Assembly (NCBI GenBank): GCA_001513125.1
Contig: LFSN01000098.1
Coordinates: forward strand, 8,353 to 43,643
DNA length: 35,291 nt
Direction of reading: 5' to 3'
DNA from: Clostridia bacterium DTU030
GTDB taxonomy: Bacteria; Bacillota; DTU030
The notes under the pieces are model-generated. The model searched no databases. It was not told where the DNA came from and worked only from the letters and a program-made list of their open reading frames with translations. The translations under genes and the position numbers were made by a program. This document shows, one piece after another, positions 7,693 through 13,936 of this stretch; position 1 is the stretch's first letter; each line of letters begins with the position of its first letter.

Positions 7693-8644
7693 AGACGTGC
7701 AGAACAGCAAACCACGGGTCCGTGTCAGCCTGAACCGGGTCGGCATCACCGGGATTACCAAGATTATTACCATCGGCAGCGGGGAGCGGGCCAACCTCTT
7801 TTATTCAGAACTGGATCTGTACGTGGATCTTCACCCGGACAGGGCCGGCGTCCACATGTCCCGCTTCGGCGAAGAGATCATTGCCGCCGTGGACGAGGTG
7901 GTGAAACAACGGGCCCTGGATATTGAATCCTTCACCAGCGGCCTGGCAGCGGCCGTCCTGGAGCGGCAGGAGGCCTTCCGGTCCGAGGTTCTGGTCCGGG
8001 CCAAGTATCCGGTAGAGAAGAAGACACCCGTCTCCCGCCTGGCCACCCAGGACATCTGCACCCTCATCGGCATGGCAGCGGCCCGGGAGGGCCGGGGTCG
8101 GGTCCTGGTGGGCGTGGAAGTTGCCGGGCTGACGGCCTGCCCCTGTGCCCAGGAGATGGTCCGGGCCTACACCTGGGATGAGCTCCTGAAGGCGGGCTTT
8201 ACCGTCAAAGAGGTGGAAGAGGTTTTAAAGGTGGTCCCCCTGGCCTCCCACAACCAGCGGGGGAAGGGAACCCTCCTTTTGGGGACCAAAGAGAAGATCG
8301 AAGCCCAGGACCTGGTGGCCATCGTAGAAGAATCCATGAGCTCACCCATTTACGACCTGTTGAAGCGGCCCGATGAGTTCCATGTAATCAAAGAAGCCCA
8401 CCAGCAGCCCCGTTTTGTGGAGGATGTGGTCCGCCACATGGTAGAACAGGTGGTGGAAAGGTTCCCCAATCTGGAAGATGAGGCCTTCCTTTTGGCCAAG
8501 CAGGTGAATTATGAGGGGATTCACAGCTATGACGTCTTTGCCGAAAAGCACGGGACTTTGGGTGAGATCAGAAGGGAGGTGCTCCAGGGAGAGCATGTGA
8601 CCAGGTCCACGGATCTGGCTGCCTGGCTCGATCCCTGGAATTGA
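7679..8644 (+). CDS. folE2: GTP cyclohydrolase, FolE2/MptA type
   Basis: A 321-residue type IB GTP cyclohydrolase, the first step from GTP to dihydroneopterin-type pterins. Family motifs are 'RAGVHMSRFGEE' near residue 56, 'AGLTACPCAQEM' with Cys144 and Cys146 (metal/active-site cysteines), and 'SHNQRGKGTLLL'. The ATG at 7679 is chosen because GGGGAGGG lies at 7664-7671. The longer in-frame ATG at 7652 lies upstream of that ribosome site. It overlaps the CitG-like gene by 14 bases and is followed after one base by the DUF1464 gene. Bacterial FolE2 and archaeal MptA belong to one family. The operon context suggests that this copy feeds H4MPT synthesis, but it may serve folate too. Confidence 0.92.
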   Translation: MILAKDVQNSKPRVRVSLNRVGITGITKIITIGSGERANLFYSELDLYVDLHPDRAGVHMSRFGEEIIAAVDEVVKQRALDIESFTSGLAAAVLERQEAFRSEVLVRAKYPVEKKTPVSRLATQDICTLIGMAAAREGRGRVLVGVEVAGLTACPCAQEMVRAYTWDELLKAGFTVKEVEEVLKVVPLASHNQRGKGTLLLGTKEKIEAQDLVAIVEESMSSPIYDLLKRPDEFHVIKEAHQQPRFVEDVVRHMVEQVVERFPNLEDEAFLLAKQVNYEGIHSYDVFAEKHGTLGEIRREVLQGEHVTRSTDLAAWLDPWN

Positions 8645-8645
8645 T

Positions 8646-9737
8646 ATGGCGCGGGTGGTAGGGATAGATCCCGGTACCGTCAGCTTTGATCTCTTCGGCT
8701 GGGAAGAGGGGGAGGTTTTCCTGGACGCCTCCATTCCCTCCCGGCAGGTTGCCGAGGACCCGGAAGGCATCCTGGCCCTCCTGGAGGAGGGCGGCCCCCT
8801 GGATTACATTGCCGGCCCCTCGGGCTACGGCCTGCCCCTGGTCAGTGTCCGGGAGGTGGGGGAACGGGAAATGTTCCTGATGACCCTGGTGGAGGCCGAG
8901 GAGAGGAAGGAAATCCCCGTCCTGGCGGGGATGGAGAGGATGATCAACTTGGCCCGGGAGCGGGAGCTGCCCCTCTTTTTTACCCCGGCCGTCATCCACA
9001 TGCCCACCGTTCCACCCTGGCGCAAGGTAAACCGCATCGATATGGGGACCACCGACAAGCTCAACTGTGCCATCCTGGCCATTTACGACCAGGCCCGCCA
9101 GTATAATATACCCTATGGGGAGACCTCCTTTGTCCTGGCCGAGGTGGGCGGTGCCTACACCACAGTGGTGGCCGTCCAGGGGGGCCAGGTGGTGGACGGC
9201 ATCGGCGGCTCGGTGGGGGCGCCGGGCTTTCGCTCCCCGGGGGCCCTGGACGGTGAGTTGGCCTACCTTTTGGGGCAGGTCACCAAGGGCACCCTCTTTA
9301 AGGGCGGGGCCCTGGATGTGGCCGGGGATGCAGAGCTCACCCCGGCTGAATTTGCCGCCCGCCTGCAAGGGGGGGATGGGCGGGTGCGGGAAGCCTGGGA
9401 AATGCTGGTAGAAGGGGTGGCCAAGTTTGTGGCCGCCGAGCTGACCCTGGTTCCCGGCGCCCGGGAAATAATCCTCTCCGGCCGTCTGTGCCGGGAGCCC
9501 CTCCTCTTACAGGACCTGGAGGAAAGGCTCCGGCTTCTGGCCCCCGTCCGGCGGGTTACTTCCTTGGCGGCCGAGGCCAAGGAGGCGGCCCAGGGGGCTG
9601 CCCTGCTGGCGGCAGGGCTGGTGGGGGGCGAGACGGCGCCCCTGGTGGAGAACCTGCGGATCCGGGAGGCGGCCGGCACCGTCCTAGATTATATTTGTCC
9701 CTGGGGCAAAGAGCTCAAAGGGAGGTTTGGGATTTGA
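8646..9737 (+). CDS. DUF1464-family ASKHA protein (archaeal-type, function unknown)
   Basis: A 363-residue protein. The N-terminal 'VVGIDPGTVSFDLFGW' looks like an ASKHA-fold phosphate-1 loop. 'VNRIDMGTTDKLNCAILAIYDQA', 'LAEVGGAYTTVVAVQGGQVVDGIGGSVGAPG' and a C-terminal 'REIILSGRLC' complete an actin-like ATPase core. This matches DUF1464, known mainly from archaea and sometimes labelled predicted butyrate kinase. It starts one base after the folE2 stop, and its own stop overlaps the folB TTG start, so it lies inside a pterin-synthesis operon. A kinase or ligase step in H4MPT or methanofuran synthesis is the most economical inference. No catalytic role is demonstrated for the family that I can cite. 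Confidence 0.72.
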   Translation: MARVVGIDPGTVSFDLFGWEEGEVFLDASIPSRQVAEDPEGILALLEEGGPLDYIAGPSGYGLPLVSVREVGEREMFLMTLVEAEERKEIPVLAGMERMINLARERELPLFFTPAVIHMPTVPPWRKVNRIDMGTTDKLNCAILAIYDQARQYNIPYGETSFVLAEVGGAYTTVVAVQGGQVVDGIGGSVGAPGFRSPGALDGELAYLLGQVTKGTLFKGGALDVAGDAELTPAEFAARLQGGDGRVREAWEMLVEGVAKFVAAELTLVPGAREIILSGRLCREPLLLQDLEERLRLLAPVRRVTSLAAEAKEAAQGAALLAAGLVGGETAPLVENLRIREAAGTVLDYICPWGKELKGRFGI

Positions 9738-10099
9738 CAGACCGGATTATTTTGGCGGGGATGAATTTTTGGGGTTACCACGGGGTGCGGCCCGAGGAAA
9801 ACAGCCTGGGGCAGCCCTTTATCATCGATCTGGAACTCTACTTGGATTTGCAGCAGGCCGGCCGGAGCGATGACCTGGAGGACACTGTCAGCTACAGCCT
9901 GGTCTACCGGCTGGTAAAGGAGATTGTGACGGGAAAGCCCCGCCGCCTGCTGGAGAATATTGCAGAGACCATAGCCGCCAGGGTCCTGGAGGAGTTCCCG
10001 GTCCAGGAGGTGCTGGTGCGGGTAAAAAAACCCCACGTCCCCCTGCCGGGGATAGTGGACTATGCGGCGGTGGAGATCCGGAGGGGGAGGACGAGGTGA
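9734..10099 (+). CDS. folB: Dihydroneopterin aldolase
   Basis: A 121-residue protein of normal FolB length, converting dihydroneopterin to 6-hydroxymethyl-dihydropterin. The start 'MTDRIILAGMNFWGYHGVRPEENSLGQ' and the C-terminal 'VLVRVKKPHVPLPGIVDYAAVEI' are typical. The active-site glutamate region (HGV-x-PEE) and the KP-x-VP motif are present. The TTG start at 9734 has GGGAGG about nine bases upstream and overlaps the DUF1464 stop (TTGA). The in-frame ATG at 9761 would remove the conserved first strand. It overlaps folK by 4 bases (GTGA). Confidence 0.92.
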   Translation: MTDRIILAGMNFWGYHGVRPEENSLGQPFIIDLELYLDLQQAGRSDDLEDTVSYSLVYRLVKEIVTGKPRRLLENIAETIAARVLEEFPVQEVLVRVKKPHVPLPGIVDYAAVEIRRGRTR

Positions 10100-10590
10100 A
10101 GGAGGTTTATCTCGGCCTGGGGAGCAACCTGGGGGAGCGGAAGGGCTATATTAAGGGGGCCCTGGCCGGGCTGGCTCGAGCCGGTGTGGCCATTGATGGG
10201 GTTTCCTCCCTCTATGAGACGGAACCGGTGGGCTATACCGACCAACCCCCCTTTTACAATGCCGTGGCCCGGGGCCTTACCGGCCTGCAGCCCCGGCAGC
10301 TTTTAAATGCCGTCCTGGCCATCGAAAAAGAACTGGGCCGCCGGCGGGACATCCGCTGGGGGCCCAGGACCATTGATATCGATATCCTTCTCTACGGCCA
10401 GGAGGTCTTCCAGGAGGAAGATCTCTTAATACCCCACCCCCGCCTGGCCGAACGGGCCTTTGTCCTCATACCTCTCTTGGAACTGGCTCCTTCCCTCTCC
10501 CTACCCGACGGGCGGAAGATAGCTGATCTGGTCAAGGCGGTGGATAGCAGAGGGGTAAAAAGGATTGGTAATCTGGGCTGGCTCCCTTGA
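10096..10590 (+). CDS. folK: 6-hydroxymethyl-7,8-dihydropterin pyrophosphokinase
   Basis: A 164-residue HPPK that activates 6-hydroxymethyl-dihydropterin with ATP to the pyrophosphate used by dihydropteroate synthases. The family signatures are 'YLGLGSNLGERKGYI' at the N-terminus, 'PPFYNAVARG', and 'RWGPRTIDIDILLYG' around residues 87-101, with Mg-binding Asp94/Asp96. The GTG start overlaps folB. It is the last gene of the plus-strand C1/pterin operon. The product could feed both folate and the dihydropteroate-synthase-like H4MPT enzyme encoded on the opposite strand about 1 kb away. Confidence 0.93.
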   Translation: MKEVYLGLGSNLGERKGYIKGALAGLARAGVAIDGVSSLYETEPVGYTDQPPFYNAVARGLTGLQPRQLLNAVLAIEKELGRRRDIRWGPRTIDIDILLYGQEVFQEEDLLIPHPRLAERAFVLIPLLELAPSLSLPDGRKIADLVKAVDSRGVKRIGNLGWLP

Positions 10591-10620
10591 CCTAACAATT
10601 ATTACAGCTGCGAGTGGTAG

Positions 10621-10639
10621 GGGCGACCTGTGGTCGCCC
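10621..10639. repeat. Short inverted repeat after folK
   Basis: An 8-base perfect inverted repeat (GGGCGACC / GGTCGCCC, 3-base loop) lies 30 bases beyond the folK stop. There is no T-run, so it is not a classical terminator on its own. It looks like one of the small palindromic intergenic elements scattered in many genomes. A second imperfect pair (GGGGGAC near 10666 and GTCCCCC near 10704) follows it. Confidence 0.5.
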
Positions 10640-10753
10640 GCCAGGGCATGATAGGAGAGATAAGGGGGACTGTGTACCCATACACCATGGGCCACTTACC
10701 CTGTCCCCCTGTGACCACTCTGTGCCCTTTTTGTAAAAGAAAAAAGGCTCGAT

Positions 10754-11164
10754 TTAGAGCCTATCATGTATACCAAGATACTCTTTTAGGGCTGCCTGAA
10801 GTATTTGCGAGAAATTGACATGGTGTTCTTCCGCGATCTTGTTTAACCAAAATGGAATAGTTAACGTTTTTTTGACTGATTGATTTTCCAAAGCTTCCCT
10901 GTAAACAGGCATAAAGACCTCCACTAAAACCGCTATCTGGTTTGGTTTTAATTCAATTTTATCGATAGAGGTTGGTTCGGGAATGGGTTCATTATCATTT
11001 TCTATACCCCATAGATGAAGAGCCATTGCTTCTTTAGCGTTTTTAAGAGCTTCTTCATTTGTCTTACCACAGGGTAAACAACCGGGTAAATCAGGAAACT
11101 CTATTGTAATGCCATCTGCAGCATAGCTAAATATAGCTGGATAGATATATCGATCTTTTTTCAT
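10754..11164 (-). CDS. hicB: HicB-family antitoxin
   Basis: A 136-residue protein. Its N-terminal HicB-like RNase-H-type domain is visible as 'YPAIFSYAADGITIEFPDLPGCLPCGKTNEEALKNA'. Its C-terminal 'FWLNKIAEEHHVNFSQILQAALKEYLGI' resembles a ribbon-helix-helix DNA-binding segment. It should neutralise HicA and repress the operon. It lies 37 bases downstream of hicA, with an AGGAGTG ribosome site. Base composition is clearly more AT-rich than the flanking cofactor genes, suggesting that the module was acquired. It follows the DHPS-like gene on the same strand but has its own promoter. Confidence 0.88.
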   Translation of the reverse strand: MKKDRYIYPAIFSYAADGITIEFPDLPGCLPCGKTNEEALKNAKEAMALHLWGIENDNEPIPEPTSIDKIELKPNQIAVLVEVFMPVYREALENQSVKKTLTIPFWLNKIAEEHHVNFSQILQAALKEYLGIHDRL

Positions 11165-11201
11165 AATATCACTCCTAAAAATTAATGGGGAAGTAGCAGG
11201 C

Positions 11202-11399
11202 TTATTTGAGTTTTATACCTGCCTGTTTTTCAATGCTCTTTAGCGTTCCTATTGGTATATCCTTAACAGGGTGTGTTATTGTTACTCTGCCGGGTTTGGA
11301 CGTGTGCTTGTATTGATAATGGCTACCTACTGAACCTACCAAATACCATCCGTCTTCTTCAAGTATTTTTATTATTTCTCTTGATGAGTAGGACTTCAT
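11202..11399 (-). CDS. hicA: HicA-family mRNA interferase toxin
   Basis: A 65-residue double-stranded-RNA-binding-fold toxin. The fold elements and the catalytic histidine region 'VGSVGSHYQYKH' (His27) are intact, followed by 'GRVTITHPVKDIPIGTLKSIEKQAGI', all typical of HicA. It would cleave mRNA when free of HicB. The ATG at 11399 has AAGGGGAAG upstream. It is the first gene of the hicAB pair and is read from the promoter at 11424-11452. The length and key residues suggest that the toxin is functional. Confidence 0.9.
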   Translation of the reverse strand: MKSYSSREIIKILEEDGWYLVGSVGSHYQYKHTSKPGRVTITHPVKDIPIGTLKSIEKQAGIKLK

Positions 11400-11423
11400 T
11401 TAACACTTCCCCTTTATATTTAT

Positions 11424-11452
11424 ATAATAACACGTATCTAAATACGTGTCAA
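11424..11452 (-). promoter_or_regulatory. hicAB promoter with embedded palindromic operator
   Basis: Read on the minus strand, a perfect -35 TTGACA (11447-11452) and a -10 TATTAT (11424-11429) are separated by 17 bases. Filling the spacer is a perfect palindrome, ACACGTATctaaATACGTGT (11430-11449, written on the plus strand). It probably binds the HicB antitoxin for autoregulation (inference). Transcription would start about 18-20 bases upstream of the hicA ATG. Confidence 0.82.
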
Positions 11453-11501
11453 AGATATTATTTCTCCGGGCACTTTTCTTTTTGCTTGCCGGGAAATGGG
11501 A

Positions 11502-11522
11502 GGAAGGGGACAGTCCCCTTCC
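11502..11522. repeat. Perfect 21-base palindromic hairpin of the GGGGACAGTCCCC type
   Basis: Ten-base arms (GGAAGGGGAC / GTCCCCTTCC) flank a single A. It sits between the hicAB promoter and the 3' end of the DHPS-like gene, where it could end minus-strand transcripts, although no T-run follows. A related GGGGACAGTC core occurs in the terminator at 18330-18364. Confidence 0.6.
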
Positions 11523-11528
11523 AATAAT

Positions 11529-11558
11529 TGTCAATTGCCAACTGTCAATTGTCAATTG
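11529..11558. repeat. Three copies of TGTCAATTG
   Basis: TGTCAATTG occurs at 11529-11537, 11543-11551 and 11550-11558. The last two overlap the 3' end of the DHPS-like coding region, so the repeat supplies that protein's last residues and its stop codon. Two inverted copies (CAATTGACA) occur at 22892-22907, so this is a dispersed intergenic repeat of the genome. Confidence 0.6.
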
Positions 11559-12870
11559 ATAAATAGCCCCATGCCAGCTCCTGCTCCTGCAAATACTTCT
11601 TCCCCAACTGCAGGGCCAGCTGGGCCTTGTAGAGCTCCCGGCCCAGGTAGAAGGCGTGGCCCGGATCGTCTATTTCCAGCTGGGAAAAGAGCTCATCGGC
11701 TTTAGTTCCCGTAAGATAAATATCCCGGTTAAAGAGGTGGATTTTCCCCTCAGCGGTAAAGATGCGGAAATTGCGGTCCTTTACCAGCCGCTGCATAGCC
11801 GCAAGTTCCTCGCCGCTGTAGCCATCCAGCCGCCTGTCCTTACAGGTAACCAGGTCGTTGGAGAGGTTCTTCGGGGGAGAACCCCTCTTTTTTGCCCGGT
11901 GGACGAGGCGGCGGGCCAGGGCCGCTTCCCGGACGGCACCCCTGGTCCGGTGGGAGGCCTCGGTGGTCAGGACATAGTCGATGCCCAGCTCCACAGCCAC
12001 CCCCATCAGGAGGGCGTTGATCCCGGTGCTGTCGGCATCGGTGAGTTCCGTCACATTGCCGATGCCCATGAGGAAGGGCTTGTCCGGGTATTGCTGGCGG
12101 GCTGCAAAGATGCGGTGGAGGGAGGCGGAAAAACCAAAGTTGATGGGATCCAGGATGGGATCCAGGATAATGGAGGCCCCCGCCCCCTCGGCGGCGGCCG
12201 CATTGGCCACCAGGGAAGCCAGCCCCTGGCCAAAGTCGGGGATGACCACCACGGGGCAGGAAAGCTCCTGGGCCAGGTGGAGGTTGGTAGAGTTGATGCT
12301 GAGGATCATGTCGACCCCCATCCTGCCAGCCCTGAGGATTTCCTCCTCCCGGAAGGAATCCAGGCTGACCCGGAAGCCCTCTTCTTTGAGGGCGAAAATT
12401 ACCTCCTCCAGGTGCGGGAATTCCCTTTCCACACAGGAGCCCAGGTCGATGATATCGGCCCCTTCCTCCCGGTAGTAGCGGGCCCGCTCCCGGATCTGGT
12501 CGGTGGTAAGGTAGGGGGCGTCGACAATCTCGGCCAGGATCTGGGGCACCGTGGGCTCCTCCTGGTTATCTTCCACCTTCTCACCGTAAAAGGCCGGCAG
12601 GTCCTTAAGGTCCTTAGGTCCCTGGACCACCGGCACCCCCAGGTGGCGGGAGAGCTTTTCCAGATCCACCCGGCAGAGGCCGGGGAGGACCACTTGGGAA
12701 TACTCCTGGCAGGGGGGGAGGTTGTGGCAGAGGAAATCGGTATTCATCAGGGCCGCCACGCTGATGTTGAGGGTGACCACCGTGCCCCCCAGTTCGGCGG
12801 GCATCTGGGCCAGGGTGTCCTTGAGGGCCTGGGATGCCAGCCTGCCGGTTACAAATAGGCGTCGAGACAT
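11545..12870 (-). CDS. Archaeal-type dihydropteroate synthase-like protein, probable H4MPT biosynthesis
   Basis: A 441-residue protein resembling the DHPS-related family of methanogens and H4MPT-containing bacteria. An N-terminal domain ('LFVTGRLASQALKDTLAQMP', residues 1 to about 100) precedes a DHPS-like TIM barrel ('RYYREEGADIIDLGS', 'VSLDSFREEEILRA', 'SIILDPILDPINFGF', 'FLMGIGNVTELTDADS'), followed by a C-terminal domain of about 80 residues. Inferred role: joining hydroxymethyl-dihydropterin to a ribofuranosyl-aminobenzene unit in place of p-aminobenzoate. The start at 12870 has GGAGG upstream. An upstream extension to 13041 would read through the flavoprotein gene. It overlaps that gene by 22 bases. 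The final codons lie in a TGTCAATTG repeat. Confidence 0.82.
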   Translation of the reverse strand: MSRRLFVTGRLASQALKDTLAQMPAELGGTVVTLNISVAALMNTDFLCHNLPPCQEYSQVVLPGLCRVDLEKLSRHLGVPVVQGPKDLKDLPAFYGEKVEDNQEEPTVPQILAEIVDAPYLTTDQIRERARYYREEGADIIDLGSCVEREFPHLEEVIFALKEEGFRVSLDSFREEEILRAGRMGVDMILSINSTNLHLAQELSCPVVVIPDFGQGLASLVANAAAAEGAGASIILDPILDPINFGFSASLHRIFAARQQYPDKPFLMGIGNVTELTDADSTGINALLMGVAVELGIDYVLTTEASHRTRGAVREAALARRLVHRAKKRGSPPKNLSNDLVTCKDRRLDGYSGEELAAMQRLVKDRNFRIFTAEGKIHLFNRDIYLTGTKADELFSQLEIDDPGHAFYLGRELYKAQLALQLGKKYLQEQELAWGYLSIDN

Positions 12871-13367
12871 TTTTCCAGTTCCTCCATTCCGGAAACTACT
12901 ATTACCCCGGGAAAACTTTTCAGCCGGGCGGTATTTTCCAGGTCGATGGGCCGGGGAAAGAGCTGCACCATGCCCCGGGGCCCGGGGGAGGTCACCTCCT
13001 CCTCCTGATCGCTGGGCAGGACAATTATGGGCACCCGGCATTTCCCGGCGTGGGCAAAGAGGTTCGTGACGAGGGTGTCGGAGATCCCGGCCACAAATTT
13101 GGCAACGGAATTGGAGGTGGCCGGGGCGATGATCAGGACCTTATAGTAGCCGTTGTAAAAACGGCCGATGACCGGTGCGCTGTAGGCCCCTTCCCGGTAG
13201 AGGCGCACCCCGGGGCCATGGAGCTGTTCCGGGTCAAATTTGTAGATTTTCATAACTTCCACGGCGGCCCGGGAGAGAAAAACATCCACCCGGGGGAGCT
13301 TCCTGATCAGGGCCAGGTTTTCTTCCAGGAAATGGCCGCAGCCCGTTATGCCCCAAGCAATGGTCAC
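12849..13367 (-). CDS. Flavoprotein, dihydromethanopterin reductase (DmrB/AfpA)-like
   Basis: A 172-residue flavoprotein of the homo-oligomeric flavin-containing decarboxylase fold. 'WGITGCGHFLEENLALI' at the N-terminus and 'VLIIAPATSNSVAKFVAGISDTLVTNLFAHAGK' (the flavin-binding PATSN-type motif) match archaeoflavoprotein AfpA and dihydromethanopterin reductase DmrB. Its place just ahead of the DHPS-like gene supports reduction of dihydromethanopterin to H4MPT, the last step of cofactor synthesis. The GTG start at 13367 has GGAG nine bases upstream. An unrelated FMN-dependent decarboxylase (PpcD/UbiX type) is the alternative, but the context argues against it. Confidence 0.82.
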   Translation of the reverse strand: MTIAWGITGCGHFLEENLALIRKLPRVDVFLSRAAVEVMKIYKFDPEQLHGPGVRLYREGAYSAPVIGRFYNGYYKVLIIAPATSNSVAKFVAGISDTLVTNLFAHAGKCRVPIIVLPSDQEEEVTSPGPRGMVQLFPRPIDLENTARLKSFPGVIVVSGMEELEKCLDAYL

Positions 13368-13476
13368 AATTGATCACTCCTTAGAACAATTTAGAGATAT
13401 TTCTCCTTCGCCCCCATGTTTTCCTCCCTCCCCCCCGGGGCGGCAAAATTTTTAGGCAGGAAAAAGAAAAGAGATA

Positions 13477-13505
13477 TTGACATATGACCATTACTCCACT
13501 ATAAT
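13477..13505 (+). promoter_or_regulatory. Consensus sigma-A promoter with inverted repeat before the DUF5320 gene
   Basis: TTGACA (13477-13482), a 17-base spacer and TATAAT (13500-13505) match the full consensus. An inverted repeat CCATTA / TAATGG overlaps the -10 box, and GACCATAATGACC follows shortly downstream. Together these suggest a repressor-binding site. A perfect promoter with such repeats is usually tightly repressed; the regulator is unknown. Confidence 0.8.
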
Positions 13506-13560
13506 GGAAATGAACATAAGACCATAATGACCTAATATCTGGAGGAAAGGGGGTTGGAGG

Positions 13561-13872
13561 ATGCCAGGCTTTGACGGAACTGGACCCATGGGCCATGGCC
13601 CGATGACAGGCAGGGGAATGGGTTTCTGTGTCGGCTATGCCGGTGGCCCCTATGGCTTTGGCCGCAGGCGGCACCGGTGGTTCAGGAGGATAGGGCGGCC
13701 GCGGCGTTTTGCCTGTGGCCCGGCTTGGTACCACCCCTATCCGGCAGCCATGCCTGAACCTACGGCGGCTGAGGAGGCGGCCTTCCTGAAGGAGCAGGCC
13801 CAATTACTGGAAGAGGAACTGAAGGAAATCAAGGACAGGCTGAAAGAGCTGGAAGAGGATAAGGAAGAGTAA
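13561..13872 (+). CDS. DUF5320-family small protein
   Basis: A 103-residue protein with the recognisable start 'MPGFDGTGPMGHGPMTGRGMGFC', a glycine/arginine-rich middle and an acidic coiled-coil C-terminus (residues about 70-103, rich in E, K and L). This matches the DUF5320 family, often found in anaerobes beside NifX/NifB-like iron-molybdenum-cofactor-binding proteins. No function is established. Strong ribosome sites (GGAGGAAAGGGGG, then GGAGG next to the ATG) and a perfect promoter predict high expression when derepressed. A hairpin follows the gene. Confidence 0.72.
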   Translation: MPGFDGTGPMGHGPMTGRGMGFCVGYAGGPYGFGRRRHRWFRRIGRPRRFACGPAWYHPYPAAMPEPTAAEEAAFLKEQAQLLEEELKEIKDRLKELEEDKEE

Positions 13873-13885
13873 TGGGGAATTAGTT

Positions 13886-13910
13886 GGGAGGAGGAGCTAT
13901 TCTTCCTCCC
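13886..13910 (+). terminator. Possible hairpin between the DUF5320 gene and the metallo-hydrolase gene
   Basis: GGGAGGA (13886-13892) pairs with TCCTCCC (13904-13910), followed by the T-rich ATTATTCTTT. It may be a weak or partial terminator that lowers read-through into the next gene. Confidence 0.45.
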
Positions 13911-13936
13911 ATTATTCTTTGAAGGGAGTGGATCTG

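Noticed and set aside
10630-10818. Plus-strand 62-codon frame after folK with a CPFCKRKK stretch
   Set aside because: It runs through an intergenic hairpin repeat and into the 3' end of hicB, with no ribosome site. The cysteine pair looks accidental.
11529-11558. TGTCAATTG repeats considered as a CRISPR array
   Set aside because: Units are only 9 bases, partly overlapping, with no regular spacers and no cas genes.
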